A stretch of 48,522 nucleotides of DNA from Oscillatoria sp. SIO1A7 (GTDB lineage Bacteria; Cyanobacteriota; Cyanobacteriia; Cyanobacteriales; Laspinemataceae). This document shows positions 33,949 to 40,985 of this stretch, one piece after another; within the stretch, counting starts at the first letter, position 1; the number at the start of each line of letters is the position of its first letter. Where the stretch lies: contig JAAHFN010000007.1 of the NCBI GenBank assembly GCA_010672965.1, forward strand, positions 92,523-141,044, read 5' to 3'. The translations under genes and the position numbers were made by a program. The notes beneath the pieces are model-generated. The model made no database searches. It was not told the origin of the DNA and saw only the letters and a program-made list of their open reading frames with translations.

Positions 33949-35859
33949 ATGTGGAAAAAGCTCGGATGGCTAGCTAAGCAATGGGGCGGCAGATTCATTG
34001 CCGCTCCTAGCGTTGCCGGAATTGTTATTGCTCTGCGGATGGCGGGATTGTTGCAGCCGTTGGAACTAAATGCTCTGGATGAGTTATTTCGCCTGCGCCC
34101 CCCAGAGCCGAAAGACCCTCGCATCGTCATTGTCGGCATCGACGAGTCGGATATTAGGCTACAGGGAGAATGGCCGATTTCAGATAGAGCCCTGGCTAGA
34201 CTTTTGACAAAAATCGGAGAACAAGAGCCGAGAGCTATTGGTCTGGATATCTATCGAGATTTAAAAGTCGAGCCCGGTCACGAAGAACTGGTTAAAGTTT
34301 TTGAAAGCACGCCGAATCTGATCGGCATCAAAACAATCGGCCAGGAGACTAAGGGTTTTGCAGTTAATCCGCCGCCGGTACTGGAAAAGCTCGGTCGAGT
34401 AGCGGCTAACGATTTAGTTTTAGATCCAGATTCTCGAATCCGCCGGGGCTTGCTGTTTTTAGAAGACCAATCTGGCAATGCGGTGACCGCTTTGGCAGCT
34501 ATTCTAGCTTTTATGTATCTGGAGGCAGAAGGAATTAATCCGCAAAATGCGGCGGACAATCCAGAAAATTTGCAATTGGGCAAGGCTGTATTTGCCCGCT
34601 TCAAGGAAAATGATGGGGGATATGCGGGCACCTACGCTCAAGGCTATCAAATTTTGATCGACTTTCGCGGACCGCGAGGCAGCTTCGATACGGTGTCGAT
34701 GACGGATGTATTGGAAAACCGGATTGCCCCAGATTTTATGCGCGATCGCCTGGTATTAATCGGAGCAGTCGCCGCTAGCCTCCCGGATGTTTTTAACACT
34801 CCTTTCGATGGCGGTTTGTTTGCCGCTCCCAGCCGCACCCCGGGGGTAGAAGTTCATGCCAACTTGACCAGCTATCTAATTGATGTCGCCCTAGGCGATC
34901 GCCCGGTAATTCAAGTCTGGTCGGAGCCGATAGAATGGCTGTGGATTTTTGCTTGGTCGCTGCTGGGAGTAGCTTTCGCTTGGTTTTGTCCCTCTCCTTC
35001 AGTCACGGCGATCGCAGTTTTCCTAGGAGGCGGTATTTGCTTTGGCGGCTCCTATCTGGCTTTTCTAGTTGGCTGGTGGATTCCAATGGTTCCTTCTATC
35101 TTGGCATTGGTCGGCTCTTCAGTGGCTATTGTCGGCTATCTGGTTCAAGTCGAGCGCCAAGAGCGGCAAGTAGTAATGAATCTCTTCGGTCGCCACGTTA
35201 CTCCCAAAATTGCCGAAGCTATCTGGCAAGATCGCTTCCAATTAATAGAACAAGGAGAGCTAACTCCCCAAGAAATGACGGCGACGGTCATCTTTACAGA
35301 TATAAAAGGTTTTAGCACTATTGCCGAACAGCTAGAACCAAAAGTCCTGATGCCCTGGCTCAATGAATATATGAAAGCAATGGTTGAGGCAGTTCTAGAG
35401 CATGATGGGACGATTGATAAGTTTATTGGCGATGCAGTTATGGCGGTATTTGGCGTTCCTATTGCTTCGACTAGCCCCGAAGAAATTGAGGCGGATGCGA
35501 TCGCAGCAGTAAAATGCGCCGTGGCAATGGGCGCTAAGCTCCGGTCTCTTAATAAACAATGGCGGCAGCGGGGACTGCCAGCGATCGCCATGCGCGTGGG
35601 AATTGCCACCGGCTCTGTGATGGCGGGAACTTTGGGGAGCGATCGGCGATTGGATTACACTATTATCGGCGATACGGTTAATGTCGCCGCTCGCTTGGAA
35701 AGTTTTGACAAGTCTCTCGATGGAGGAGTTTGCCGCATTTTGATTAGCGAAAAAACTCACCGCCATATTAAAGAAAGATTTCCTACCAAGGCGATAGGAT
35801 CTGTTTTGCTCAAAGGACGCCAGCAGGAAGAAGAGATTTATCAAGTTGCGCTCGAATAG
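33949..35859 (+). CDS. CHASE2-domain class III adenylate cyclase
   Basis: 636 residues. An N-terminal helix (~19-33) anchors an extracytoplasmic CHASE2 sensor (~40-340; RIVIVGIDESDI, RAIGLDIYRD, VLIGAVAASLPDVF). Three transmembrane helices follow at ~325-400. The C-terminal cyclase homology domain (~435-636) has both metal aspartates, Asp451 in FTDIKGFS and Asp495 in IGDAVMAVFG, the substrate-specifying Lys491 and Thr571 (DYTIIGDTVN), and transition-state Asn578 and Arg582. Lys/Thr is the class IIIb adenylate-specific pair, so cAMP is the expected product; many class IIIb enzymes respond to bicarbonate. The ligand of CHASE2 is unknown. It is separated from the TPR-CHAT gene by ~515 bp of repeats and is probably monocistronic. 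Confidence 0.94.
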   Translation: MWKKLGWLAKQWGGRFIAAPSVAGIVIALRMAGLLQPLELNALDELFRLRPPEPKDPRIVIVGIDESDIRLQGEWPISDRALARLLTKIGEQEPRAIGLDIYRDLKVEPGHEELVKVFESTPNLIGIKTIGQETKGFAVNPPPVLEKLGRVAANDLVLDPDSRIRRGLLFLEDQSGNAVTALAAILAFMYLEAEGINPQNAADNPENLQLGKAVFARFKENDGGYAGTYAQGYQILIDFRGPRGSFDTVSMTDVLENRIAPDFMRDRLVLIGAVAASLPDVFNTPFDGGLFAAPSRTPGVEVHANLTSYLIDVALGDRPVIQVWSEPIEWLWIFAWSLLGVAFAWFCPSPSVTAIAVFLGGGICFGGSYLAFLVGWWIPMVPSILALVGSSVAIVGYLVQVERQERQVVMNLFGRHVTPKIAEAIWQDRFQLIEQGELTPQEMTATVIFTDIKGFSTIAEQLEPKVLMPWLNEYMKAMVEAVLEHDGTIDKFIGDAVMAVFGVPIASTSPEEIEADAIAAVKCAVAMGAKLRSLNKQWRQRGLPAIAMRVGIATGSVMAGTLGSDRRLDYTIIGDTVNVAARLESFDKSLDGGVCRILISEKTHRHIKERFPTKAIGSVLLKGRQQEEEIYQVALE

Positions 35860-36122
35860 CTAGGAGTTATGGCGGAGTTTTCGATCCGATCGCTGTTTAA
35901 TCGGATTTGATGTAAAATAAGATCGAATCCGGTTAATTACCCACAGAAAAATTTGCAATCTCCCGTAGGACGGGCGTCCCGCCTGTCCCAAAGAGCCCAA
36001 GCTCCCAGGCGGGACGCCCGTCCTACGCAGGACTTGACTTTTTTTGGGGCGATTAATCGGATTTGATGTAAAATAAGATAGCAAGCCAAGCAATTTGAAG
36101 AAATAGGCAAGGTTATTCGCTA
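35860..36122. repeat. Family A palindromic element flanked by 26-bp direct repeats
   Basis: The core 35965-36028 is a palindrome (CGTAGGACGGGCGTCCCGCC and complement). TAATCGGATTTGATGTAAAA... (26 bp) occurs at 35898-35923 and again at 36054-36079, flanking the core on both sides in direct orientation. The left interior carries CCGGTTAATTACCCACAGAAAAA, also seen at 40670 and, inverted, at 46690-46715. Confidence 0.75.
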
Positions 36123-36581
36123 ATGGTACTGCTTTACCGAGCCATGAGGGAGAAAAATGGTCAACCCAAGATTGGGCGATCGCCTCGGTTGTTGGGGGTC
36201 CGGTTAGGGACGGATATAGATGTGGAACAAATACCTATACACCGGCTTGACGAACGAGGTTTTCTGCAAGAAGTATTAGTAAAGCTAATTAATTCAGGAA
36301 ACCTAGTGGATGTCGTTATCAAGAATAATAAGGGAATGTCTGCATCTTTATCGATTGAGGCTCTGCCCATTTTCCGCAAACCCCCAGAATTTGGCGGAAC
36401 GGGAAGAGACCCTTTATGGAAGATTGACGATAGCAAGATATCGGGAAATATCGAAGTTGTACGAGATAGCCCGACCCATGTAAGTATTAGACCCAGACAA
36501 ACTATGCTCTTGGAGTTATATGAAACAGCCTTGACCAACACGCAAAAGGATTGGCAGAAAGTTACAGTTACGGATCGATAA
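36123..36581 (+). CDS. Candidate Tse2-like toxin (ADP-ribosyltransferase-type family)
   Basis: 152 residues. The layout LYRAM (N-terminus), GVRLGTDIDV, GMSASLSIEALP, PPEFGGTGRDPLWKID in the centre and HVSIRPRQTMLLELYETALT with a final Trp resembles, from memory, the Tse2/DUF family of small toxins whose prototype is a Pseudomonas T6SS effector with an ADP-ribosyltransferase-like fold. No signal peptide, membrane segment or secretion marker is present. An AAGG lies 11 bases before the ATG. The next gene starts 33 bp after its stop, has a good ribosome-binding site and could encode immunity. The family assignment is tentative; a house-keeping DUF is the alternative. Confidence 0.5.
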   Translation: MVLLYRAMREKNGQPKIGRSPRLLGVRLGTDIDVEQIPIHRLDERGFLQEVLVKLINSGNLVDVVIKNNKGMSASLSIEALPIFRKPPEFGGTGRDPLWKIDDSKISGNIEVVRDSPTHVSIRPRQTMLLELYETALTNTQKDWQKVTVTDR

Positions 36582-36614
36582 AGCTGAAAATTGCCAAAAA
36601 GGAGATGATTAATT

Positions 36615-37151
36615 ATGGGTTGGATTTTTAGTTTGTCTGCTGAATGCGGCTCCAACCGAGAAGCGGCTCAGCGCTTTGCCAAACATTTTGACCAAATTGG
36701 GTTGCAACTTTCTAGCGGAGTGGACTCGAAATGTAGCGCGGGGCTTTTTCAAGACAGCGAAGACAACTGGTGGGCTAGGGTTTGTCCGAATGAAACGAGT
36801 CAAGTAGGAATTACTACTCCCGAAGATGCTGCTGTAATGACTGAATTGGGCTTACTGCTTTATAAGCATTTGCGGCTAGCTCCATCGTTTCGCTATGCGA
36901 TGGTAGGGGTTGAAGTCGATGAGTTCAGAACTTACAGCGAACTCTTGGAACCAGAGGAAAGGCCGGATATTTTATGGCCTGGGTTAGTGCTAGAGCGAGC
37001 CTTATGGCAACTGATGGACAGTCCGGTTGGTTTCAGAAGCTTCGCTCCGAGCTACCTGTGGAAACCTTATGAGGGAGAAGCCTATAAACCTTTAATGAAT
37101 TCGTCCGCTCTAAGAGAGAAGATAAACTCTTTGCTCCAAACCGCGAATTAA
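36615..37151 (+). CDS. Hypothetical protein, possible immunity partner of the Tse2-like protein
   Basis: 178 residues, soluble, with no signal peptide and no recognised domain. The composition is that of a compact globular protein (RFAKHFDQIGLQL; AAVMTELGLLLYKHL; WPGLVLERALWQLMDS). GGAG sits ten bases before the ATG. It is only 33 bp downstream of the preceding gene on the same strand, so the two are almost certainly co-transcribed. Tse2-type toxins are encoded with a cognate immunity protein immediately downstream, which is the basis for the suggested role. Family not recognised. Confidence 0.75.
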   Translation: MGWIFSLSAECGSNREAAQRFAKHFDQIGLQLSSGVDSKCSAGLFQDSEDNWWARVCPNETSQVGITTPEDAAVMTELGLLLYKHLRLAPSFRYAMVGVEVDEFRTYSELLEPEERPDILWPGLVLERALWQLMDSPVGFRSFAPSYLWKPYEGEAYKPLMNSSALREKINSLLQTAN

Positions 37152-37513
37152 AAACGTGCGAGTTTCTTACCCAAATTTTCTGCTTGTTATCAAAATTATT
37201 GCAGAAACCCGGTTTCTTGGTTTTCTTGGTTCTCCCTAGAAACCGGGTTTCTTACCAAAATTTTCGGCTTGTTGCCAAAATTGTCGCAGAAACCCGGTTT
37301 CTTTAGGCTATTCTGACGGGAGCATTTCAATTTTGTAATAGTGTCTTGTCGGTCCTGTAGGTTGGGCCCGGGAACGAAACCCAACTAGAGGGTCATTGTT
37401 GGGTTTCGTTCCCGGGCCCAACCTACAACTTGCTACAACTTGCAAAAGTGAAATGCTCCCATTCTGACGAAGAAATAAAATCGCTCGTCTCAAACCTACC
37501 CCAAGTAGCTGCT
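37152..37513. repeat. Gap with GAAACCCGG repeats and a 29-bp perfect palindrome
   Basis: 37200-37305 contains three copies of the AGAAACCCGGTTTCTT/AAACCGGGTTTCT motif. 37357-37385 and 37398-37426 are perfect 29-bp inverted repeats around a 12-base loop (left arm starts GTAGGTTGGGCCCGGGAACG), the family G core. No gene. Confidence 0.8.
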
Positions 37514-37711
37514 ATGAAATTCGCGATCGAAATCGACCGGGAAACGGACGGACGCTGGATTGCTGAAGTTATCGATATCCCCGGAGTCCTGGCTTACGGA
37601 CAAACGCAAGAGGAGGCAACGGCCAAAGTTCAGGCATTGGCACTGCGAGTTATTGCGGAGCGCGTCGAACTGTCAAGAGGGCATTGGGCATTGGGCATCG
37701 AAAAGAGTTAA
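37514..37711 (+). pseudogene. HicB-like antitoxin with repeat-derived C-terminus; HicA toxin absent
   Basis: 65 residues from the ATG at 37514. MKFAIEIDRETDGRWIAEV, IPGVLAYGQTQEEATAKVQA and RVIAERVE are the conserved core of the HicB-like RNase H-fold domain. The usual hydrophobic ending after RVE is missing. Instead the frame continues into a GGCATTGGGCATTGGGCA minisatellite (read GHWALGIEKS) and stops. No HicA-like double-stranded-RNA-binding toxin is present in the following 150 bp, which are GTGAAAAGAG repeats and a family B element. The frame stays open upstream to 37430, but that part comes from repeat DNA. Probably a decayed, toxin-less hicB, although the fold could still form. Confidence 0.75.
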
Positions 37712-37853
37712 GAGTGAAAAGAGTCAAGAGTGAAAAGTGAAAAGTTGGTTTTTTTCACTTTTCATATCAAATCTGGTTAAACAGTTGTAGGGGTTCCCCG
37801 TGCCCGCCCCGGTTGGTCTGAGGCGGCCGGGGCGGGCACGCTTACCTCGGGGT
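37712..37853. repeat. AGAGTGAAAAG repeats and a truncated family B element
   Basis: 37705-37745 is AGAGTGAAAAGTGAAAAG, mirrored by TTTTTTCACTTTTCA at 37750-37764. The family B element starts TATCAAATCTGG at 37765 and contains CCGTGCCCGCCCCGGTTGGT; it ends abruptly near 37853 against the RTX fragment. Confidence 0.65.
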
Positions 37854-37866
37854 ATGTTTTTTAGAT

Positions 37867-38238
37867 TTGGTGTTTTCTAGTCAAGGTAATGATGTTTTGA
37901 CTGGGGGCGATGGCAACGATGTCTTAGTCGGCGACTTCGGTTTTGACGTACTTAGCGGCGGCTCGGGAGCAGATGTTTTTGTTTTCCGAGTCGATACGGA
38001 AGGAGGAACGGACGCGACCCTTGCCGACCAAATTACCGACTTGGCGGCGGGAGACCAAATTGCGATCGCCGGTAGCATTAGCCTCAGCGAACTCAATTTT
38101 ATTGACGCTGGCGGTAACGCGGTAATTCAGCGCAACACCGGCGATATTTTGGCAGTTGTCCTCAACGTACCGGCGGCTGCAGTTCAGGGAGTTACCTTTA
38201 CCGTGTCCAGTGCCGACTCGGCTCTGGGAATTGGTTAA
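37867..38238 (+). pseudogene. 5'-truncated RTX (haemolysin-type calcium-binding) protein fragment
   Basis: About 123 codons with nonapeptide-like calcium-binding repeats (GGDGNDVLVGDFGFDVLSGG, SGADVFVF) and the downstream ITDLAAGDQIAIAG block typical of C-terminal ends of cyanobacterial RTX exoproteins. The frame has no ATG; a TTG at 37867 is the only near start, there is no signal or N-terminal domain, and upstream DNA is repeat element. Most simply it is the last part of a much longer exoprotein gene cut off by repeat insertion or recombination. The C-terminal end appears intact. Confidence 0.75.
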
Positions 38239-39069
38239 TATAGCACTACTGGCGCGTCCAGCTTAAAATTGTGGCCAACTACCTCAATAGCCCCCCTTTT
38301 TAAGGATCTAACCCACAATTTTAACCGTCGCCAAGCTACTACTGGCGCGTCCAGGTTAAAATTGTGGGGAGCGGTTGAACGGAGTGAAACAAGGGCGCAA
38401 TGATTGGTATAGTTGGGTTACTCGCACGAGTTGGCTCCGCCAACACTCCGTTCAACCCAACCTACATTTACACACAATTTTAAGCTTGCCAAGCTACTAC
38501 GCACTCAGGGAACGGACAGTTCAAATCTCGCTCCTGGCTAGTAACGGCAAGGCTTGTGCCGATCGCATGACTGCCGTCTGCGGCTGCCGCAGGAGAATCG
38601 CATGATTGCTTACTGCTATATAAGGGCTGGCTGCCAGAAACCGGGTTTCTGCAATAACCTTTGCTTCCAACCGAGAGATTTATTAACAAAACCTTCGCCA
38701 AAAAAGGCAAAGGTAATGAACTGGTATCCTTGCGATCGCGATATGAGACAACCTACAAGCTCTGATAAGTTAAAACCCAAAAAAAATTTGGTCAGTTTCC
38801 ACTCAAGTTTTAGGCTGAAAGTTAGTAATTGTTAGCAGCGCGAGAAATGACTAGATCAAATACGGTTAAACAGTAGGGGCGGTGCCCCCGTGCCCGCCCC
38901 AAACCAATCGGGGCGTTCGCGAAGCGTCTCCGCCCCTGAGAATCGCGCCCGGGAAAAGCCCCTACAGTACGGTCTTTATGAAACAGCGGAAGCGGATTTG
39001 ATATTAATAGCGATAGAGGGCAATAGAGGGCGGAGCAGCGCTCTATTGACCGGGCAGGAACCGTCTTAC
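38239..39069. repeat. Repeat-rich gap: families G and B and HIP1-rich DNA
   Basis: 38262-38345 contains two copies of TACTGGCGCGTCCAGSTTAAAATTGTGG. The family G element at 38356-38482 has ends TTAAAATTGTGG and CACACAATTTTAA and a GGTTGAACGGAGTGAAAC core with complement CACTCCGTTCAACC. 38625-38655 has AGAAACCGGGTTTCT. The family B element at 38853-39004 starts AGATCAAATACGG and ends GCGGATTTGATATT. 39005-39069 is the conserved upstream block of ncRNA copy 2. No gene was recognised. Confidence 0.65.
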
Positions 39070-39078
39070 TGCTATAAT
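39070..39078 (+). promoter_or_regulatory. Extended -10 promoter of ncRNA copy 2
   Basis: TGCTATAAT, identical to the copy 1 element at 8584-8592 and in the same position relative to the conserved AAGGAGGT. The flanking GACCGGGCAGGAACCG block is also shared. Confidence 0.6.
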
Positions 39079-39110
39079 TTTTTTTTAATCTAGAAAACGC
39101 AAGGAGGTCC

Positions 39111-39233
39111 AAGCCTGGTTCCAGGTTGGCTCCAAGGGGAGTGTGGGGAGTGTAAGGAGAGAGGGGAGAGGGGGGAGAATTTTTTCTGGTTCTTCCCACA
39201 CCTCCCACACTTCCCACACTTCCCACACTGGCC
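39111..39233. repeat. Inverted GTGTGGGGA minisatellite inserted in ncRNA copy 2
   Basis: Absent from copy 1. It starts AAGCCTGGTTCCAGGTTGGC and ends CACACTGGCCAGT; left G-rich and right C-rich arms are complementary. It marks the boundaries of a recent insertion by comparison of the two RNA copies. Confidence 0.75.
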
Positions 39234-39477
39234 AGTGCTAAAAAAGAAGACGAATTTCTCCCAAGGGAAACCCACCCGCTGCCGCGATATGCTCCACGAT
39301 CGGCGGGTTGTTGGGGTGGGCGATTTTCCCACCCGGGCTAGCTATTGGAGTATGCCAAAGAGCAACTTTCCCAAAGTCATTGGCTTACCCCATGCCAGCT
39401 CGGTTTTTAAGGGAGAACTTTTTCTTTGATTGATAATACCTCCTTGCTAGGGTTAGTTGGTCTGGTTTGTAGGTTGT

Positions 39478-39509
39478 AAAGGGTCTCGGTTAGCCGTGGC
39501 CCCTTTTTT
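39478..39509 (+). terminator. Intrinsic terminator of ncRNA copy 2
   Basis: GGGTCTCGGTTAGCCGTGGCCC forms a hairpin with a T-tract (39504-39509). Bases differ from copy 1 but the stem is largely preserved. Confidence 0.8.
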
Positions 39510-39953
39510 ATTCTCCCTCATGGGAACTTAAAAACTATATTAGCACGGCTTTGCTCGAAAAACAACATTAAATGCAAAAATTTTTTTGCACCTTCTGCGT
39601 CTTATGGACCTCCTCCACTGCCGTATAGCCTAATGTTACAGAGAGCGATCGCCATTACCCCATCCCTGGCCCACAGATTTGCTGGCACTACAAATATTTG
39701 CGGCAAAGCACCCTACCTGGCGCTGTACTTTCTTGGCTATAGGATACATGAGAAGCCCGGTTTCTCATATATCCTACCGCCCTGCATAGAGGCATCTACT
39801 TCAGCTAAAAAATTATATAGCAGTAAGCGATTAGCTGTCACTGCTCAGCAGTCAGCATTAGTCCTGCCATACGCACAAAGAGCGCATTTTGTAACTGTCA
39901 AACACCTTAATCGGTAGTGCTATACAATAATTCTAAAGTTGGGAAAATTAATA
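39510..39953. other. 3' flank of ncRNA copy 2 and a family F element
   Basis: 39530-39715 parallels 8920-9110 (AACTATATTAGCACGGC, AACATTAAATGCAAAAATTT). 39740-39775 has the GAGAAGCCCGGTTTCTCAT palindrome. A family F element spans 39816-39924 (TATAGCAGTAAGC ... TCGGTAGTGCTATA); the copy at 46393-46506 shares its right ~50 bases. No gene. Confidence 0.6.
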
Positions 39954-40089
39954 ATGGCCTAATTCACTATTCAAGTACCCGAATAACTGCGCGATCGCCT
40001 GGAACCATTACAATAATTGCTCTCAGAATTGCTATACTGGTTGGTCGAGACTATGCCAGCCAGAGCATCTTCCGGCCAGTCACTATTAG
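39954..40089 (+). pseudogene. Remnant of a VapB-like antitoxin with three in-frame stops
   Basis: Read from the ATG at 39954 the sequence is MA-stop-FTIQVPE-stop-LRDRLEPLQ-stop-LLSELLYWLVETMPARASSG. Each stop is TAA at a position where Gln (CAA) or Glu (GAA) would be expected in the small cyanobacterial antitoxin family (MxxFTIQVPExLxxRLxPLQ). The remnant ends against the family E element that begins at 40093. Non-functional. Confidence 0.6.
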
Positions 40090-40092
40090 GCC

Positions 40093-40414
40093 AGAAACCC
40101 GTTTTTTTGAACAATACCAAAGCCTATTTGCCCCAACGTCAGATACCCCCAACCCCCCGATAAATTGGGGACTGTGGGGACTGTGGGGACTGTGGGGAGA
40201 GGGGGGATAATTTCTTCTGATTCTTCCCCCTCTCCCACCCTTCCCACTCTTACCCATCTCTCTTGGAGCCCCCCTTAAGAAGCCTTAAGAAGGGGGGTTG
40301 GGGGTATCTGACGTTGGTATTAGACCTCGCATTGTGTTTCGTTCCCGGGAGGAACCTAAAAATAAGGTGTTGGGTGCGTTTTGGCGAAGGTATTGTTCAA
40401 AAAAACGGGTTTCT
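40093..40414. mobile_element. MITE-like element, family E (322 bp)
   Basis: 26-bp terminal inverted repeats: AGAAACCCGTTTTTTTGAAC... at 40093-40118 and the complement ending AACGGGTTTCT at 40389-40414; same ends as 33623-33923. The interior carries a C/G-rich block (CAGATACCCCCAACCCCCC ... GGGGGGTTGGGGGTATCTG) shared with 9150-9270 and a CTGTGGGGA minisatellite. Confidence 0.8.
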
Positions 40415-40530
40415 AGTTTCAAAGGCGAATCGCTCTTTTATTCCCATAAAGCGATCGCTCTTTTATCCCCATTCAGGCGATCGCTCTTTGCCTAAAACAA
40501 GAGCGATCGCCCTTTGTACCATTCGCGTGC

Positions 40531-40536
40531 TATAAT
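40531..40536 (+). promoter_or_regulatory. Extended -10 upstream of the parD-like remnant
   Basis: TATAAT preceded by TG (CGTGCTATAATAG), about 60 bp before the parD-like reading frame. It may be the former TA operon promoter. HIP1 sites crowd the region just upstream (40436-40511). Confidence 0.35.
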
Positions 40537-40585
40537 AGAAACAAATTATAACGCTTAAATCTTGTCTCGGACTTTCCCTAAATCG

Positions 40586-40675
40586 AGAAACACCACGAAC
40601 ATCACCCTCACCCCCGAACTAGAACGACTCGTTCGGGAAAAAGTAGAAACAGGATCTTATATCAAGTCTGGTTAA
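40586..40675 (+). pseudogene. Truncated ParD-like antitoxin remnant
   Basis: Reading RNTTNITLTPELERLVREKV-ETGSYIKSG-stop gives the N-terminal third of ParD/CopG-type antitoxins, whose family pattern is MxxxLTPELExLVxxKVxxGxYxSxSEV. The expected initiator position has ACG (40595-40597) instead of ATG, and the frame stops inside a family A element that begins at the conserved Gly-Ser-Tyr. No ParE toxin follows. Confidence 0.65.
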
Positions 40676-40981
40676 ATACCCACAGAAAAAACTGAAGCCT
40701 CCCGTAGGACGGGCGGGACGCATTGGGCATATTCGCATTGGGCAATAACTGGGGTGTGGGGTGTGGCGGTGGGGTGTGGGGAAAAGAAATAAATGCCTCC
40801 CCTACACCCAGCCCGCGTCTTGGTGGTTAACGAGATTGCTAGCTTTCCGCTTAGCGAACCGATGGATTGGGAGTCTCGAAGCGGCTCTCAGGCAGCTAAA
40901 TCTGGCAAGCAAGAGCGTCAGAAACAACGGTTTTTCGTTCCAAAATTTGCACCTTGACAGGGCTGCTCCCTGAAACGACTA
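40657..40981. repeat. Truncated family A element, minisatellite and toxin debris
   Basis: The family A left half (TATCAAGTCTGGTTAAATACCC, 40660-40725) breaks off in CATTGGGCAT repeats. 40750-40785 is GGGGTGTGGGGTGTGG. 40795-40981 has no intact gene; its minus strand holds the toxin start described separately. A plus-strand frame here (MPPLHPARVLVVNEIASF...) resembles nothing known. Confidence 0.5.
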
Positions 40982-40985
40982 TCAT
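40896..40985 (-). pseudogene. Broken start of a DUF3368/PIN-type toxin after the Phd/UPF0175 antitoxin
   Basis: An ATG at 40985 overlaps the antitoxin stop as ATGA and opens MIVVSGSSPVKVQILERKTV..., stopping after 29 codons. DUF3368 PIN-like toxins, the usual partners of UPF0175 antitoxins, begin MIVVSDTSP; here the catalytic first Asp is Gly and the following sequence no longer resembles the family. The overlap and N-terminal motif point to a decayed toxin gene. Confidence 0.55.

Larger units (their letters stand above)
39085..39509 (+). ncRNA. Structured non-coding RNA, copy 2, with a minisatellite insertion
   Basis: The same architecture as 8600-8899: AAGGAGGT (39101-39108) pairs with ACCTCCTT (39438-39445) and here gains C-G and G-C outer pairs; GGTGGG/CCCACC and GCCAA/TTGGC hairpins; terminator at the end. 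Between AAGGAGGTCC and the conserved GAAGACGAATTT block, about 123 bp of unrelated DNA (39111-39233, mostly GGAGTGTGGGGAGTG and complementary CCCACACTTCCCACAC) is inserted. The insertion is itself an inverted repeat, so it would form an extra hairpin and may leave the core fold intact. This copy may be functional or decaying. Confidence 0.6.

Noticed and set aside
38375-38835. Short frames between the RTX fragment and ncRNA copy 2
   Set aside because: They are made of family G/B elements and palindromic repeats and resemble no protein.
40795-40960. Plus-strand frame starting MPPLHPARVLVVNE
   Set aside because: No family recognised; the opposite strand carries the better supported toxin start linked to the antitoxin, so this is likely debris.
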